Assembly (NCBI GenBank): GCA_023457495.1
Contig: JAEWLQ010000059.1
Span: 1 to 64,000, forward strand
Source of the DNA: Pseudomonadota bacterium
GTDB taxonomy: Bacteria; Pseudomonadota; Gammaproteobacteria; Steroidobacterales; Steroidobacteraceae
Length of the DNA: 64,000 nt
Reading direction: 5' to 3'
The notes beneath the pieces were generated by a model that was not told where the DNA came from, did no database searches, and saw only the letters and a list, made by a program, of their open reading frames with translations. The translations under genes were made by a program, and so were the position numbers. This document shows, one piece after another, positions 26,960-36,200 of this stretch. How positions within the stretch are numbered: the stretch's first letter is position 1; the number at the start of each line of letters is the position of its first letter.

Positions 26960-27088
26960 CCTAACTAGACGCGTGCCCGCCGCCGAAGGCATCGGGAAAA
27001 CCGATATCAACGGTCGATATTCATCGTTTGTCCCGAGCGTTTCACCTACCTAGGCTTCCGATGTGTCCCTGGAATCCATGGAGGCATC

Positions 27089-27238
27089 GTGAAAGCCGCA
27101 CGCAAGATCCGCACCGCCGTCCCGAAGACCGAAGCCGCGCCGCACGGCGAGCGGGAACCCCTGGGCCCGCTGTGGGTGATCACCATCTGCATGGGCGCGT
27201 TCTTCGGAATCGCCGCGCTGGTCATCATGGTCGGATGA
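27089..27238 (+). CDS. Single-TM small protein
   Basis: A 49-residue frame starting at GTG 27089, seven bases after a GGAGG ribosome site. The first 28 residues are charged and Ala/Pro-rich, then LGPLWVITICMGAFFGIAALVIMVG is one membrane helix reaching the C-terminus. It sits alone between a LysR gene and the Rieske/FAD gene. The ribosome site, membrane helix and clean stop support a real gene. Function unknown. Confidence 0.55.
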   Translation: MKAARKIRTAVPKTEAAPHGEREPLGPLWVITICMGAFFGIAALVIMVG

Positions 27239-27324
27239 GGTCATGAGGCCGGAAGACCCATTGTAAATCGCCGCGCGACGACTAGGCTTGCCCGCTGCGG
27301 AATGTTTTCTGCTGGAGAAGTCCG

Positions 27325-28887
27325 ATGGCCCACGATACCGAGCTCAGCGGCCCCGACCTGTCCGTGGGCGTCGACGTCGCCGAACTACGCGAGGACCTTC
27401 CGTTCCTCGGTCACGCACACGGCGCAGCCGTCGTACTGGTGCGCAGGGGTCGAGACATCTTCGCCGTGGGCGCCAAGTGCACTCATTACGGCGGACCGCT
27501 CGCGCAAGGCCTCATCGGCGGCGACACGATCCGCTGCCCCTGGCATCACGCACGTTTTCTCCTGCGCACGGGCGATGCCATTGCGGCGCCCGCTCTCGAT
27601 CCCGTTCCGTGTTACGAGGTCACGCGGCGCGGCACGCGCGTGATCGTCGGCCCGCGGAAGTCGCGCGCCAGCCCGAGTCCACCGCCGAAGTCTCCCGAAA
27701 AGATCGTGATCGTGGGCGCGGGCGCCGCGGGCGCGGCGGCGGCCGAACGGCTGCGCCACCTGGGATACCAGGGCTCCCTCACACTCATCGGGAATGAAGC
27801 GCCGGGACCGGTCGATCGCCCGAATCTCAGCAAGGATTTTCTCGCCGGCACCGCGCCGCTCGAATGGGTCAGCCTTCGATCCGATGACTTCTACGACAAG
27901 CTCGCGATCAACCTCATCAAGGATGCCGTCGTCGAGCTCGATGCGGGACGCAAGTCGCTCACATTGCAGAGCGGCCCCGTGCTTTCCTTCGATGCGCTGC
28001 TGCTCGCGACGGGCGCGGAGCCCTTGCGACCGCCGATCGAAGGAGCGCACCTGCCTCACGTGCTCACGCTGCGTACGCTGGCGGACGCACAGAAGATCAT
28101 CGCGGCCTCGTCCTCCGGCCGCGTCGTCGTGGTCGGGTCGGGATTCATCGGGCTCGAGGTCGCCGCGTCGCTGAGGCAGCGGAATATCGACGTACAGGTC
28201 GTGAGTCGTGACGAGATTCCGCTCTCCAGCGTGCTGGGCGAAAAGCTGGGCCGTTTCGTCCAACAGCTGCACGAGGAGCGCGGAGTGGTTTTTCATCCGG
28301 GCGCAACCCTGAAAAGTATCCACCCGAAAAATGTCGAGCTGGACGACGGCCGTTCGCTCGCCGCGGATGTGGTCGTGCTCGGAATCGGCGTGCGGCCTCG
28401 CACCGGCCTCGCCGAGAAGGCGCGACTTGAAGTCGACAACGGCATCGTCGTGGATTCATCGCTGCGCACGAGCGCGCCCGGCATCTGGGCCGCGGGCGAT
28501 GTCGCGCGTTATCCGGAGCCTCGTCTCGGCACGAAGGTGCGCATCGAACACTGGGTGGTCGCTCAACGACAGGGACAGGCCGTCGCGGCCGACATGCTGG
28601 GCCTCGGAAAACCTTTCGATGAAGTCCCCTTCTTCTGGAGCCAGCACTACGACGTGACGTTCAACTATGTCGGGCATGCCGGCAAGAACGCGACGATCGA
28701 ACTCGTCGGTCATCTCGAACAGCGGGATGCCACGGCCATCTTCCGCGATACCGGGCAGCGCGTGACGGCCGTGGTGACGGTCGGGCGCGATCGACAAAGC
28801 CTCGACGTGGAAGCGGCGCTCCAGCGTTACGATGACGCCGCGGTCGAAGAACTGTTGCGCGAGGCCCCCTCGAGCGCCGCTAGTTAG
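27325..28887 (+). CDS. Rieske-FAD oxidoreductase (AIF-type)
   Basis: A 520-residue fusion. The N-terminal Rieske domain has CTHYGGPL (Cys52, His54) and CPWHHARF (Cys71, His74) for a [2Fe-2S] cluster. It is followed by an FAD/NAD(P)-binding ferredoxin-reductase-like domain with IVIVGAGAAGAAAAERL and a second Rossmann loop VVVVGSGFIGLEVAASL, and TSAPGIWAAGDVA. The order matches AIFM3-like proteins; it would transfer electrons from NAD(P)H through FAD, possibly to the attached Rieske cluster. The partner is unknown. ATG 27325 follows GGAGAAG. Confidence 0.88.
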   Translation: MAHDTELSGPDLSVGVDVAELREDLPFLGHAHGAAVVLVRRGRDIFAVGAKCTHYGGPLAQGLIGGDTIRCPWHHARFLLRTGDAIAAPALDPVPCYEVTRRGTRVIVGPRKSRASPSPPPKSPEKIVIVGAGAAGAAAAERLRHLGYQGSLTLIGNEAPGPVDRPNLSKDFLAGTAPLEWVSLRSDDFYDKLAINLIKDAVVELDAGRKSLTLQSGPVLSFDALLLATGAEPLRPPIEGAHLPHVLTLRTLADAQKIIAASSSGRVVVVGSGFIGLEVAASLRQRNIDVQVVSRDEIPLSSVLGEKLGRFVQQLHEERGVVFHPGATLKSIHPKNVELDDGRSLAADVVVLGIGVRPRTGLAEKARLEVDNGIVVDSSLRTSAPGIWAAGDVARYPEPRLGTKVRIEHWVVAQRQGQAVAADMLGLGKPFDEVPFFWSQHYDVTFNYVGHAGKNATIELVGHLEQRDATAIFRDTGQRVTAVVTVGRDRQSLDVEAALQRYDDAAVEELLREAPSSAAS

Positions 28888-28892
28888 GGCCG

Positions 28893-29804
28893 GTGGTCCC
28901 GCTCGCGACACGCGCGCCCTTCCATCTCGAGGCCACCGTGCGCGTGTTGCAGCGGCGGCCCACGAACGTCGTCGACCTGTGGGAAGGCGGCAAGTACATT
29001 CGAGCGTTGACTCTGCCCACGGGCCTGGTGCTGGTCGAGGTGCAAAACCGCGGAACCATCGGAAAGCCGCGAATTCGGCTGGCGATCAGGGCCGGCGACA
29101 GTTCTGCCGCATCCATCGCCGAGACGAGCGCGTTGCTGCGCAGGATGTTGGGTCTCGATGTCGATCCGGCGCCGCTGCTGCGTCGTGCGGAGGCGCGAGC
29201 CGCGAGCCGCGTCACCGCTCGCGCGTTGCGCGGCATGCGACCGCCGCGCTTCGCCACCCTGTTCGAGGCCTTCGTCAGCGTCGTGCCGTTTCAGCAGTTG
29301 AGCCTGGACGCGGGCACCGCGATCGTGGCGCGCGTCGTCAGGCGCTTCGGCTCCCATCTCGAGTACGAAGGGCGCCGATTCCATGGATTTCCCTCCGCGA
29401 CGCGGATCGCGCATGCGCGACTCGGTGCGCTGCGTACCTGCGGCCTGAGTCGGCAAAAGGCCCGAACGCTTCGCGGCGTCGCCCGCCTGATCGATTCCGG
29501 CGCCTTGCGCGAAGCGGATCTCGAGGGGATGAGCACGCCGGCGGCCATCGCCAGACTCACGGAGTTGCCCGGCGTCGGCCCCTGGAGCGCGGGATTGGTG
29601 TTGCTGCGCGGCCTGGGACGGCTCGATGTCTTTCCTTCCGGTGACGTCGGCGCGGCGCGCAATCTGCGGAGCCTGATGCAAGTGGATCCGCGCGCGCCGA
29701 TCGCGCCGATCATCCGGCGTTTCGGAAAGCTCCGCGGATACCTGTACTTCTGCTCGCTGGGTGGATCACTGCTGCGAAACGGGCTCATCCACCCCGCGCC
29801 GTGA
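28893..29804 (+). CDS. AlkA-like DNA-3-methyladenine glycosylase
   Basis: A 303-residue DNA glycosylase. The helix-hairpin-helix (LTELPGVGPWSAGLVLLRGLG) at about 223-243 is followed by DVFPSGD, where the Asp after ten residues is the catalytic one. An N-terminal domain of about 110 residues resembles the AlkA N-terminus. It excises alkylated purines. GTG 28893 starts six bases after the Rieske/FAD stop. The 3' end overlaps the convergent SURF1 gene by 39 bp. Confidence 0.8.
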   Translation: MVPLATRAPFHLEATVRVLQRRPTNVVDLWEGGKYIRALTLPTGLVLVEVQNRGTIGKPRIRLAIRAGDSSAASIAETSALLRRMLGLDVDPAPLLRRAEARAASRVTARALRGMRPPRFATLFEAFVSVVPFQQLSLDAGTAIVARVVRRFGSHLEYEGRRFHGFPSATRIAHARLGALRTCGLSRQKARTLRGVARLIDSGALREADLEGMSTPAAIARLTELPGVGPWSAGLVLLRGLGRLDVFPSGDVGAARNLRSLMQVDPRAPIAPIIRRFGKLRGYLYFCSLGGSLLRNGLIHPAP

Positions 29805-30479
29805 GCGGTGATGACGAAGCACATGTATAGCGCCAGCCGCAAGCAGCGCCGCGAGTCCGAACCAGGTCAGCGCGTATTGCAGGTGGTGGTTGTTGAACCG
29901 GACAACCGTGAGGCCGGCCGTCGGCGCACCGGGAACAGGCATATCCGCCGCATCGGCATCGACGAAGTACGGCGCCACGTCGCCGAGACCCCGCGCGCGC
30001 GAGATGGCGGCGACGTCGCGCGAATACCAGCGATCCTCGGCCGGCCGGTTGGCGCGGAGGAATCCACCGCCCGGCTCGCTCACGCGGACCAGACCGGTCA
30101 ACGATGTCGGCCCGTCGATGCGCGCCCAGTCACGCGCTTCGCGCCGTGACGACTCAACAAAGCCGCGATTCACCAGCACGATGAAGCCATCGTCCGCGAC
30201 GAACGGCGTGACGACCCAGAAGCCGGCGCCGAGCCGGGTCGCCGCCAGCACCAGCGTCTCGCGATCGTTGAGGAACCGTCCCGCGAGCGCCACACGCCGG
30301 TACTCGTGCTCGCGCGCATCGAATCGTGCGGCGCCGGGTGCGATCACCGGGGGGCCGTGCACGCGCTCGTCGACCCGCGTGATGAGATCGCGCTTCCACG
30401 CCAGGCGCTGGAGTTGCCAGCCACCGAGCGCCATCAGCGCGAGGAATCCGGCGGCCACGGCACAGGTGAACGTTTTCAT
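29766..30479 (-). CDS. SURF1 family oxidase assembly protein
   Basis: A 237-residue inner-membrane protein with a transmembrane helix at each end (about 5-22 and 205-224) and the SURF1 signature GGWQLQRLAWKRDLI, EYRRVALAGRF, VNRGFV, and NNHHLQYALTWFGLA. SURF1 helps insert heme into oxidase subunit I. It is the last gene of the cyo operon, 7 bp after cyoD. The operon encodes a bo3-type quinol oxidase, in which SURF1 is less usual than in aa3 operons. Confidence 0.9.
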   Translation of the reverse strand: MKTFTCAVAAGFLALMALGGWQLQRLAWKRDLITRVDERVHGPPVIAPGAARFDAREHEYRRVALAGRFLNDRETLVLAATRLGAGFWVVTPFVADDGFIVLVNRGFVESSRREARDWARIDGPTSLTGLVRVSEPGGGFLRANRPAEDRWYSRDVAAISRARGLGDVAPYFVDADAADMPVPGAPTAGLTVVRFNNHHLQYALTWFGLAALLAAGAIHVLRHHRSRRGVDEPVSQQ

Positions 30480-30486
30480 GACCGCA

Positions 30487-30849
30487 CTAGATAGCCGAGG
30501 TTTCCTCGTGCCGCAGCTGCATGTTCCGCTCGAGGTGGTACATCACCCATACGGAACCGGCGACGGTGATGCCGACGAGGATGAGCGTGAAGACGATCGA
30601 GGTCAGCGACCAGCCATCCTCGGTGCCCGCCTTCATGTGCAGGAAAAACACGACGTGCACCACCATCTGCGTGACGGCCAGCGTTATCACGATGGCGGCG
30701 ATGGCATTCCTGCCGAGCGGCGCATCGCCCATGAGGAGCCAGAACGGAATCACCGTCAGCACCACCGACAGGGCAAAGCCGATGAGATAGTCGCGCAGCG
30801 AGCCGTGCGGCGCAGGGACGTGCGCGTATGGGTGCGGATCGGCGCTCAT
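30487..30849 (-). CDS. cyoD: Cytochrome bo3 quinol oxidase subunit IV
   Basis: A 120-residue protein with three transmembrane helices (about 23-42, 50-70 and 82-103). Motif HGSLRDYLIGFALSVVLTVIPFWLL and VVHVVFFLHM match CyoD. Subunit IV stabilises CuB binding in the oxidase. ATG 30849 overlaps the cyoC stop as ATGA; an upstream extension is within cyoC. Confidence 0.92.
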   Translation of the reverse strand: MSADPHPYAHVPAPHGSLRDYLIGFALSVVLTVIPFWLLMGDAPLGRNAIAAIVITLAVTQMVVHVVFFLHMKAGTEDGWSLTSIVFTLILVGITVAGSVWVMYHLERNMQLRHEETSAI

Positions 30850-31478
30850 CGCAACACTCCGAGCAGATAGACGAACGAGAACACCCCGATCCAGATCAGG
30901 TCGAGGAAATGCCAGAACAGGCTCAGGCAGGCGAGCCGCCGCCCATTGGCGGGATTGAGGCCGTGTTTGCCGACCTGCACCATCAATGTCGCGAGCCACA
31001 CGATGCCGAACGTGACGTGCAGGCCGTGTGTGCTCACCAGCGTGAAGAAGGACGAGAGGAACGCGCTGCGCTGCGGGCCCGCGCCCTGGTGGATGAAGTG
31101 CGCGAACTCGTAGAGTTCGATGCCGACGAAGCCGATACCCAACAATCCCGTGACGGCGAGCCAGCCCAGCGTTCCGCCGACATGTTTGCGGTACGCGCTC
31201 AACATCGCGAAGCCGTACGTGATCGACGACAGCAGCAGCAGGCCGGTGTTGACCGCGATCAGGGAAAGATCAAAGAGGTCGGCGGGCGAAGGGCCCGCGG
31301 CGTAGTTGCCACCGAGCACGGCGAAGGTCGCGAACAGCACCGCGAAGATGAGGCAGTCGCTCATCAGGTAGATCCAGAAGCCGAGCATCGTGCTGCCGCC
31401 GGCCTCGTGATCGTGCTCGTCGAGCTGCAGGAAGACGTCGCGCGCCGCGGCCTGCTCGGCTGTGAGTGCGTGGCCCAT
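30846..31478 (-). CDS. cyoC: Cytochrome bo3 quinol oxidase subunit III
   Basis: A 210-residue integral membrane protein with five predicted helices, including FWIYLMSDCLIFAVLFATFAVL and GLHVTFGIVWLATLM and a WHFLDLIWIGVFSFVYL end, as in CyoC and heme-copper oxidase subunit III. It begins 4 bases before the cyoB stop region and overlaps cyoD by ATGA. Confidence 0.95.
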   Translation of the reverse strand: MGHALTAEQAAARDVFLQLDEHDHEAGGSTMLGFWIYLMSDCLIFAVLFATFAVLGGNYAAGPSPADLFDLSLIAVNTGLLLLSSITYGFAMLSAYRKHVGGTLGWLAVTGLLGIGFVGIELYEFAHFIHQGAGPQRSAFLSSFFTLVSTHGLHVTFGIVWLATLMVQVGKHGLNPANGRRLACLSLFWHFLDLIWIGVFSFVYLLGVLR

Positions 31479-31481
31479 GCG

Positions 31482-33488
31482 TCAGGCCCGGCCCGCGAGG
31501 AGCCGCGCGCGCTCCTGTTCCGTACGCGTCACCTCGTCCGCGGACAGATGGAATTCGCGCTGGTAATCGAACGTGTGGTAGATCGCGTAGCCAATGAGCG
31601 CGATGAAACTCGCGATCGCGAGCCACCAGATGTACCAGACCATGGCGAAGCCGAAGACGGTGCTGAGACCTGCGAGGATGACGCCGGCGCCGGTGTTCTT
31701 CGGCATCAGGATCGCGCGGTAGTTGGCCGTGGGACGCTTGAAACCCCGCTGCTTCATGTCCCACCACGCGTCACTGTCGTGGACGATCGGCGTGAACGCG
31801 AAGTTGTAGGCGGGCGGCGGCGACGACGTCGACCATTCGAGCGTGCGGCCATCCCACGGATCGCCGGTGGTGTCGCGCAATTTCTCGCGATCGCGATACG
31901 TGACGTAGAACTGCATGAGCAACGCGCCGATACCCGCGGCGATCAGCACTGCGCCGACCGCCGCGATCTGGAACCAGATCTGCAGCGACGGATCGTCGAA
32001 GAAACGCAAGCGCCGCGTGACGCCCATGAGACCCAGGATGTAGACCGGCGCGAACGCCACCCAGAAGCCGATCACCCAGCACCAGAAGGACACCTTGCCC
32101 CAGAAGGGGTCGAGCCGGTAGCCGGTGGCCTTCGGGAACCAGTAGTAGATCGCGGCGAACAGGCCGAACACCACGCCGCCGATGATCACGTTGTGGAAGT
32201 GGGCGACGAGGAACAGGCTGTTGTGCAGCACGAAGTCGGCCGGCGGCACTGCGAGCAATACGCCGGTCATGCCGCCGATCACGAAGGTCAGCATGAAGGC
32301 GATGGTCCACATCATCGGCAGCTCGAAGCGAATGCGGCCGCGGTACATCGTGAACAGCCAGTTGAAGATCTTCGCACCCGTCGGGATCGAGATGATCATC
32401 GTCGTGATGCCGAAGAACGAGTTGACGCTGGCGCCCGAGCCCATCGTGAAGAAGTGGTGCAGCCAGACGATGTACGACAGCACGGTGATGACCACCGTCG
32501 CGTAGACCATCGAGCTGTAGCCGAACAACTTCTTGCCGGTATAGGTCGCGGTCACCTCGGAGAACACGCCGAACAGCGGCAGGATCAGGATGTACACCTC
32601 CGGGTGACCCCAGATCCAGATGAGGTTCACGTACATCATCGGGTTGCCGCCGAAATCGGCCGTGAAGAAATGCGTGCCGAGATAACGGTCGAGCGTCAGC
32701 AGCGCGAGCGCCGCGGTCAGCACGGGGAAGGCCGCAATGATGAGCACGTTGGTGCACATCGCCGTCCAGCAGAAGATGGGCATCTTCATCAGCGTCATGC
32801 CCGGCGCGCGCATCTTGATGATGGTCACTAGCAGATTTATGCCGGACAATGTGGTTCCGACGCCCGCTATCTGCAACGCCCATATGTAGTAGTCCACGCC
32901 GACGTCCGGACTGAACTCGATGCCCGAGAGCGGTGGATAGGCGAGCCAGCCGGTCTTGGCGAACTCCCCGATGAACAGCGAGATCATGACGAGCACGGCG
33001 CCCGCGGTGGTCATCCAGAAACTGAAGTTGTTGAGGAACGGGAACGACACGTCACGCGCGCCGATCTGCAGCGGCATGATGTAGTTCATGATGCCGGTGA
33101 CCAGCGGCATGGCGACGAAGAAGATCATGATCACGCCGTGCGCCGTGAAGATCTGGTCGTAGTGCTGGGCGTTGAGATAACCCTCGGAACCGCCAAACGC
33201 CATCGCCTGCTGCGCGCGCATCATTAGCGCGTCCGCGAAGCCACGCAGGAGCATCACGATGCCGAGAATCATGTACATGATGCCGATGCGCTTGTGGTCG
33301 ATGGTCGTGAACCACTCGCGCCACAGGTATCCCCAGAGCTTGTACTTCGTGATCGCGGCGAGCAGCGCCGCGCCCAACAGCGCCGTGCCGATGAAGGAGA
33401 TGACCACGAGCGGCTCGTGCAGCGGGATGGCATCCCAGCTCAGGCGCCCGAAGACCGCGTCGTATTTTCCCTGCGCGTCCTGCGTCAT
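31482..33488 (-). CDS. cyoB: Cytochrome bo3 quinol oxidase subunit I
   Basis: A 668-residue heme-copper oxidase subunit with about 15 membrane helices. TTIDHKRIGIMYM, the heme/CuB motif WIWGHPEVYILILP, WLHHFFTMG, and VAHFHNVIIGG are intact, and IVHDSDAWWDMK is in the C-terminal region, as in CyoB. It reduces O2 to water using quinol and pumps protons. ATG 33488 overlaps the cyoA stop as ATGA. Confidence 0.97.
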   Translation of the reverse strand: MTQDAQGKYDAVFGRLSWDAIPLHEPLVVISFIGTALLGAALLAAITKYKLWGYLWREWFTTIDHKRIGIMYMILGIVMLLRGFADALMMRAQQAMAFGGSEGYLNAQHYDQIFTAHGVIMIFFVAMPLVTGIMNYIMPLQIGARDVSFPFLNNFSFWMTTAGAVLVMISLFIGEFAKTGWLAYPPLSGIEFSPDVGVDYYIWALQIAGVGTTLSGINLLVTIIKMRAPGMTLMKMPIFCWTAMCTNVLIIAAFPVLTAALALLTLDRYLGTHFFTADFGGNPMMYVNLIWIWGHPEVYILILPLFGVFSEVTATYTGKKLFGYSSMVYATVVITVLSYIVWLHHFFTMGSGASVNSFFGITTMIISIPTGAKIFNWLFTMYRGRIRFELPMMWTIAFMLTFVIGGMTGVLLAVPPADFVLHNSLFLVAHFHNVIIGGVVFGLFAAIYYWFPKATGYRLDPFWGKVSFWCWVIGFWVAFAPVYILGLMGVTRRLRFFDDPSLQIWFQIAAVGAVLIAAGIGALLMQFYVTYRDREKLRDTTGDPWDGRTLEWSTSSPPPAYNFAFTPIVHDSDAWWDMKQRGFKRPTANYRAILMPKNTGAGVILAGLSTVFGFAMVWYIWWLAIASFIALIGYAIYHTFDYQREFHLSADEVTRTEQERARLLAGRA

Positions 33489-34636
33489 GGAGCGGCCGCG
33501 GTTTCGTGATCGGGGGCCGCCCCGGCGAGCAGCGGCGCTGCGCCGTCCATTCGCGGCAACGGCAGACCGGCGCCGAGCAGCGGTGCGCGATCGGCCGGCA
33601 GGTAGAGATCCTCGAGCGGATCGGCCGGCGGCAGCTTGCACTGGCCGGCGATGTGCGAGTAGTCAGACCCGAACACGGCGCGCCGCCCCTCGGGCCGACG
33701 CACCACGTTGAGCGCACTGGCGGGCCCGAGACCACCGCGGCGATCGATCGCCATCATGTCGTGCGCGCACATGCGACCCGGTTCGACGCAGGCGCCGAGG
33801 ATGTAGTCGAACAAACGTTCGTGCACCGTGGAGAAGCGACGTACGGGTTCGTTCTGGGAGGGCTTGGCGAGCGCGAGGTAGCGGTCGCGCGTCAGCGACT
33901 CGTTTTGCGCGCGCACGCTGGCTATCCACCGGTCGAATTCCCCCTGCTCCACGCTGCGCACGACGAAGCGCATGCCGGAGAAGCCCGCGCCGCTGTAGTT
34001 GGCCGAGAAGCCGCGCGATTCGCCGGTCTCGTTCATGACGCCGTGCAGCCGCGTCCGCATGCGCGGCATCGCGTAGACCATCCCGGCGAGCTCCGGGATG
34101 TAGAGCGAATTCATCACGGAACTCGAGGTGATGTTCAATTGCACCGGCTGATCCACCGGCACGACGAATTCGTTGACGGTCGCGATGTCGTGTTGTGGAT
34201 AGATGAACAGCCATTTCCAGTCGAGCGCCACGACGTCGATCACCAGCTCCCGCGTTTCTCCCGTGAGCATCCGTTCCGCGTCTATCCGGTCGAGTTTGCG
34301 AAAGGGATCCAGCAGGTGCGTGCCCAGCCACGTGAGCGTGCCGAGGCAGATGACGATGAGCAGCGGCGCGGACCAGATCACGAGCTCGAGCCGCATGGAG
34401 TGATGCCAATCCGGCTCGTAACGCGCCTCGTGATTGTCGTGCCGGTAGTGCCATGCGAACCACACGATCAGCGCCATGACGGGCACGATGATGATCAGCA
34501 TCAGCCACGTGGAAGTGACCAGCAGGTCGCGCTCCCGCTCGGCAATGTCGCCGCCGGGATTCAGCACCACCATGTCGCAGGCCGTCAGCGCGAGGCACGC
34601 GATGAGAGCGGGAGCCGTCCGTAGCAGACCCTTCAT
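33485..34636 (-). CDS. cyoA: Cytochrome bo3 quinol oxidase subunit II
   Basis: A 383-residue lipoprotein: LALTACD gives the lipid Cys. Two helices then lead to a periplasmic cupredoxin-like domain (VVALDWKWLFIYPQHDIATVNEF; NYSGAGFSGMRFVV), which lacks the CuA cysteines, as expected for a quinol rather than cytochrome c oxidase. It is the first gene of cyoABCD-surf1. The proline-rich C-terminal extension is longer than that of E. coli CyoA. Confidence 0.95.
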   Translation of the reverse strand: MKGLLRTAPALIACLALTACDMVVLNPGGDIAERERDLLVTSTWLMLIIIVPVMALIVWFAWHYRHDNHEARYEPDWHHSMRLELVIWSAPLLIVICLGTLTWLGTHLLDPFRKLDRIDAERMLTGETRELVIDVVALDWKWLFIYPQHDIATVNEFVVPVDQPVQLNITSSSVMNSLYIPELAGMVYAMPRMRTRLHGVMNETGESRGFSANYSGAGFSGMRFVVRSVEQGEFDRWIASVRAQNESLTRDRYLALAKPSQNEPVRRFSTVHERLFDYILGACVEPGRMCAHDMMAIDRRGGLGPASALNVVRRPEGRRAVFGSDYSHIAGQCKLPPADPLEDLYLPADRAPLLGAGLPLPRMDGAAPLLAGAAPDHETAAAP

Positions 34637-34726
34637 GTCTCGCAAAATACTGGATAGAAGCGCCGGGCGACATTGGGCAATTTGTCCCATACCCCTCGGC
34701 GAACGCCGGCGTTAAAAGGGGGCACG

Positions 34727-36061
34727 ATGTCCGACCCACGATCCGGTACCCCAACCACTTCGCTGGAGCGCGATGCGCGGCGCATCAATGAGAGTGACAC
34801 CGCCGACGTCGTGCGCCCGGGGGACATCGCCATCGGTGTCATCATCGGCCGGACATCCGAATTCTTCGATTTCTTCGTCTATGCGATCGCGTCCGTGGTC
34901 GTATTCCCACAACGCGTGTTTCCGTTCGTCGACGAGCTGACCGGGACGCTGTATTCGTTCGCGGTTTTCGCGGTGGCGTTTCTGGCACGCCCGTTCGGTA
35001 CGGTCATCTTCACCGCCATCGACCGCACATTCGGCCGCGGCATGAAATTGCTGGTCGCCCTGTTCCTGCTGGGCACATCCACCGTGGCGCTGGCATTTCT
35101 GCCCGGGTACGACCAGATAGGCGTCTGGTCCGTCTGGATACTCATATTGATGCGCTGCGGCCAGGGCCTCGCGATGGGCGGGTCCTGGGACGGCCTGCCG
35201 ACACTGCTCGCGTTGTACGCACCGCAGAACCGGCGCGGCTACTACGCGATGATTCCGCAGCTCGGCGCCCTGATCGGTCTCGCGATCGCGAGCGCCCTGT
35301 TCGCGTTCATCATCAGCGAGCTATCCGGCGCGGACTTCCTCGACTGGGGCTGGCGCTTCCCGTTCTTCGTCGCCTTCGCGATCAACGTCGTCGCGCTGTT
35401 CGCGCGCCTGCGCATCGTGGTGACGCCCGAATACGCCAAGGCCTTCGAATCGCGCGAGCTGCAGCCTTCGACCATTGGCGAGACGATCCGGCACGGCGGC
35501 CGCATCATCGTCATCGGCGCCTTCACGCCGCTCGCGAGCTTCGCGCTGTTTCACATGGTGACGGTGTTCCCGCTGTCGTGGGTGTTCCTGTACACGCAGG
35601 ACAACCCGGCCCGCTTCCTCTCGATGCAGGCGATCGGCGCCGCACTCGGCGTGGCATCGATCTATGCATCGGGGTTTCTGGCCGACCGCGTCGGCCGCAG
35701 AACCTTGCTGGGCGGCACCGCGGCGGCGATCGCGGCTTTCAGCGGTTTTGCACCGCAACTGCTCGGCGGCGGCGAGGTGGGCGAGGCGGTTTTCATGGCC
35801 TCCGGCTACGTGCTGCTGGGGCTCGCGTTCGGCCAGGCCTCCGGCGCCGTCGCGGCCAACTTCCCCATCCACTATCGATACACGGGCTCGGCCATGACTT
35901 CGGACCTGGCGTGGTTGTTCGGCGCCGGATTCGCGCCGTGGGTCGCGCTCGCGTTTTCCAGCCGGTTCGGCCTCGCGTTCGCGGGTGTCTACCTACTGTC
36001 CGGCGCGCTCGCCACGCTGATCGCGTTGTACGTGAGTCGCAAGACGATGCAGGATCGCTGA
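34727..36061 (+). CDS. MFS transporter, MHS (shikimate/ketoglutarate) type
   Basis: A 444-residue transporter with 12 predicted helices. Signature features are TSEFFDFFVYAIASVVVFP, ARPFGTVIFTAIDRTFGRG and the cytoplasmic DRVGRRTLLGG loop of the metabolite:H+ symporter family, which brings in small organic acids. A strong AAGGGGG site precedes ATG 34727. It is divergent from cyoA across 90 bp. Substrate unknown. Confidence 0.88.
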   Translation: MSDPRSGTPTTSLERDARRINESDTADVVRPGDIAIGVIIGRTSEFFDFFVYAIASVVVFPQRVFPFVDELTGTLYSFAVFAVAFLARPFGTVIFTAIDRTFGRGMKLLVALFLLGTSTVALAFLPGYDQIGVWSVWILILMRCGQGLAMGGSWDGLPTLLALYAPQNRRGYYAMIPQLGALIGLAIASALFAFIISELSGADFLDWGWRFPFFVAFAINVVALFARLRIVVTPEYAKAFESRELQPSTIGETIRHGGRIIVIGAFTPLASFALFHMVTVFPLSWVFLYTQDNPARFLSMQAIGAALGVASIYASGFLADRVGRRTLLGGTAAAIAAFSGFAPQLLGGGEVGEAVFMASGYVLLGLAFGQASGAVAANFPIHYRYTGSAMTSDLAWLFGAGFAPWVALAFSSRFGLAFAGVYLLSGALATLIALYVSRKTMQDR

Positions 36062-36200
36062 AGCGTCGAGGCGAGCGAGCGGAAGACTGCGCCGGAGCTT
36101 TCCTACGCGGTCTACCGCGGGGGTGACTGGCCCCTACCTCTTTTGATAGCTCGACGACTCGTCGCCAGTGGCTCGTGGCGAGACGCTCGGGCCTTCGACA

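Noticed and set aside
27028..27246. A 72-codon frame overlapping the small single-TM protein
   Set aside because: Different phase, no ribosome site, Arg/His-rich; the GTG frame at 27089 has a ribosome site and membrane helix.
30828..32831. A 667-codon open frame on the plus strand opposite the cyo genes
   Set aside because: It lies wholly antisense to cyoB/cyoC/cyoD, whose motifs are clear; its product is Arg/His/Glu-rich without domains, a usual by-product of high GC.
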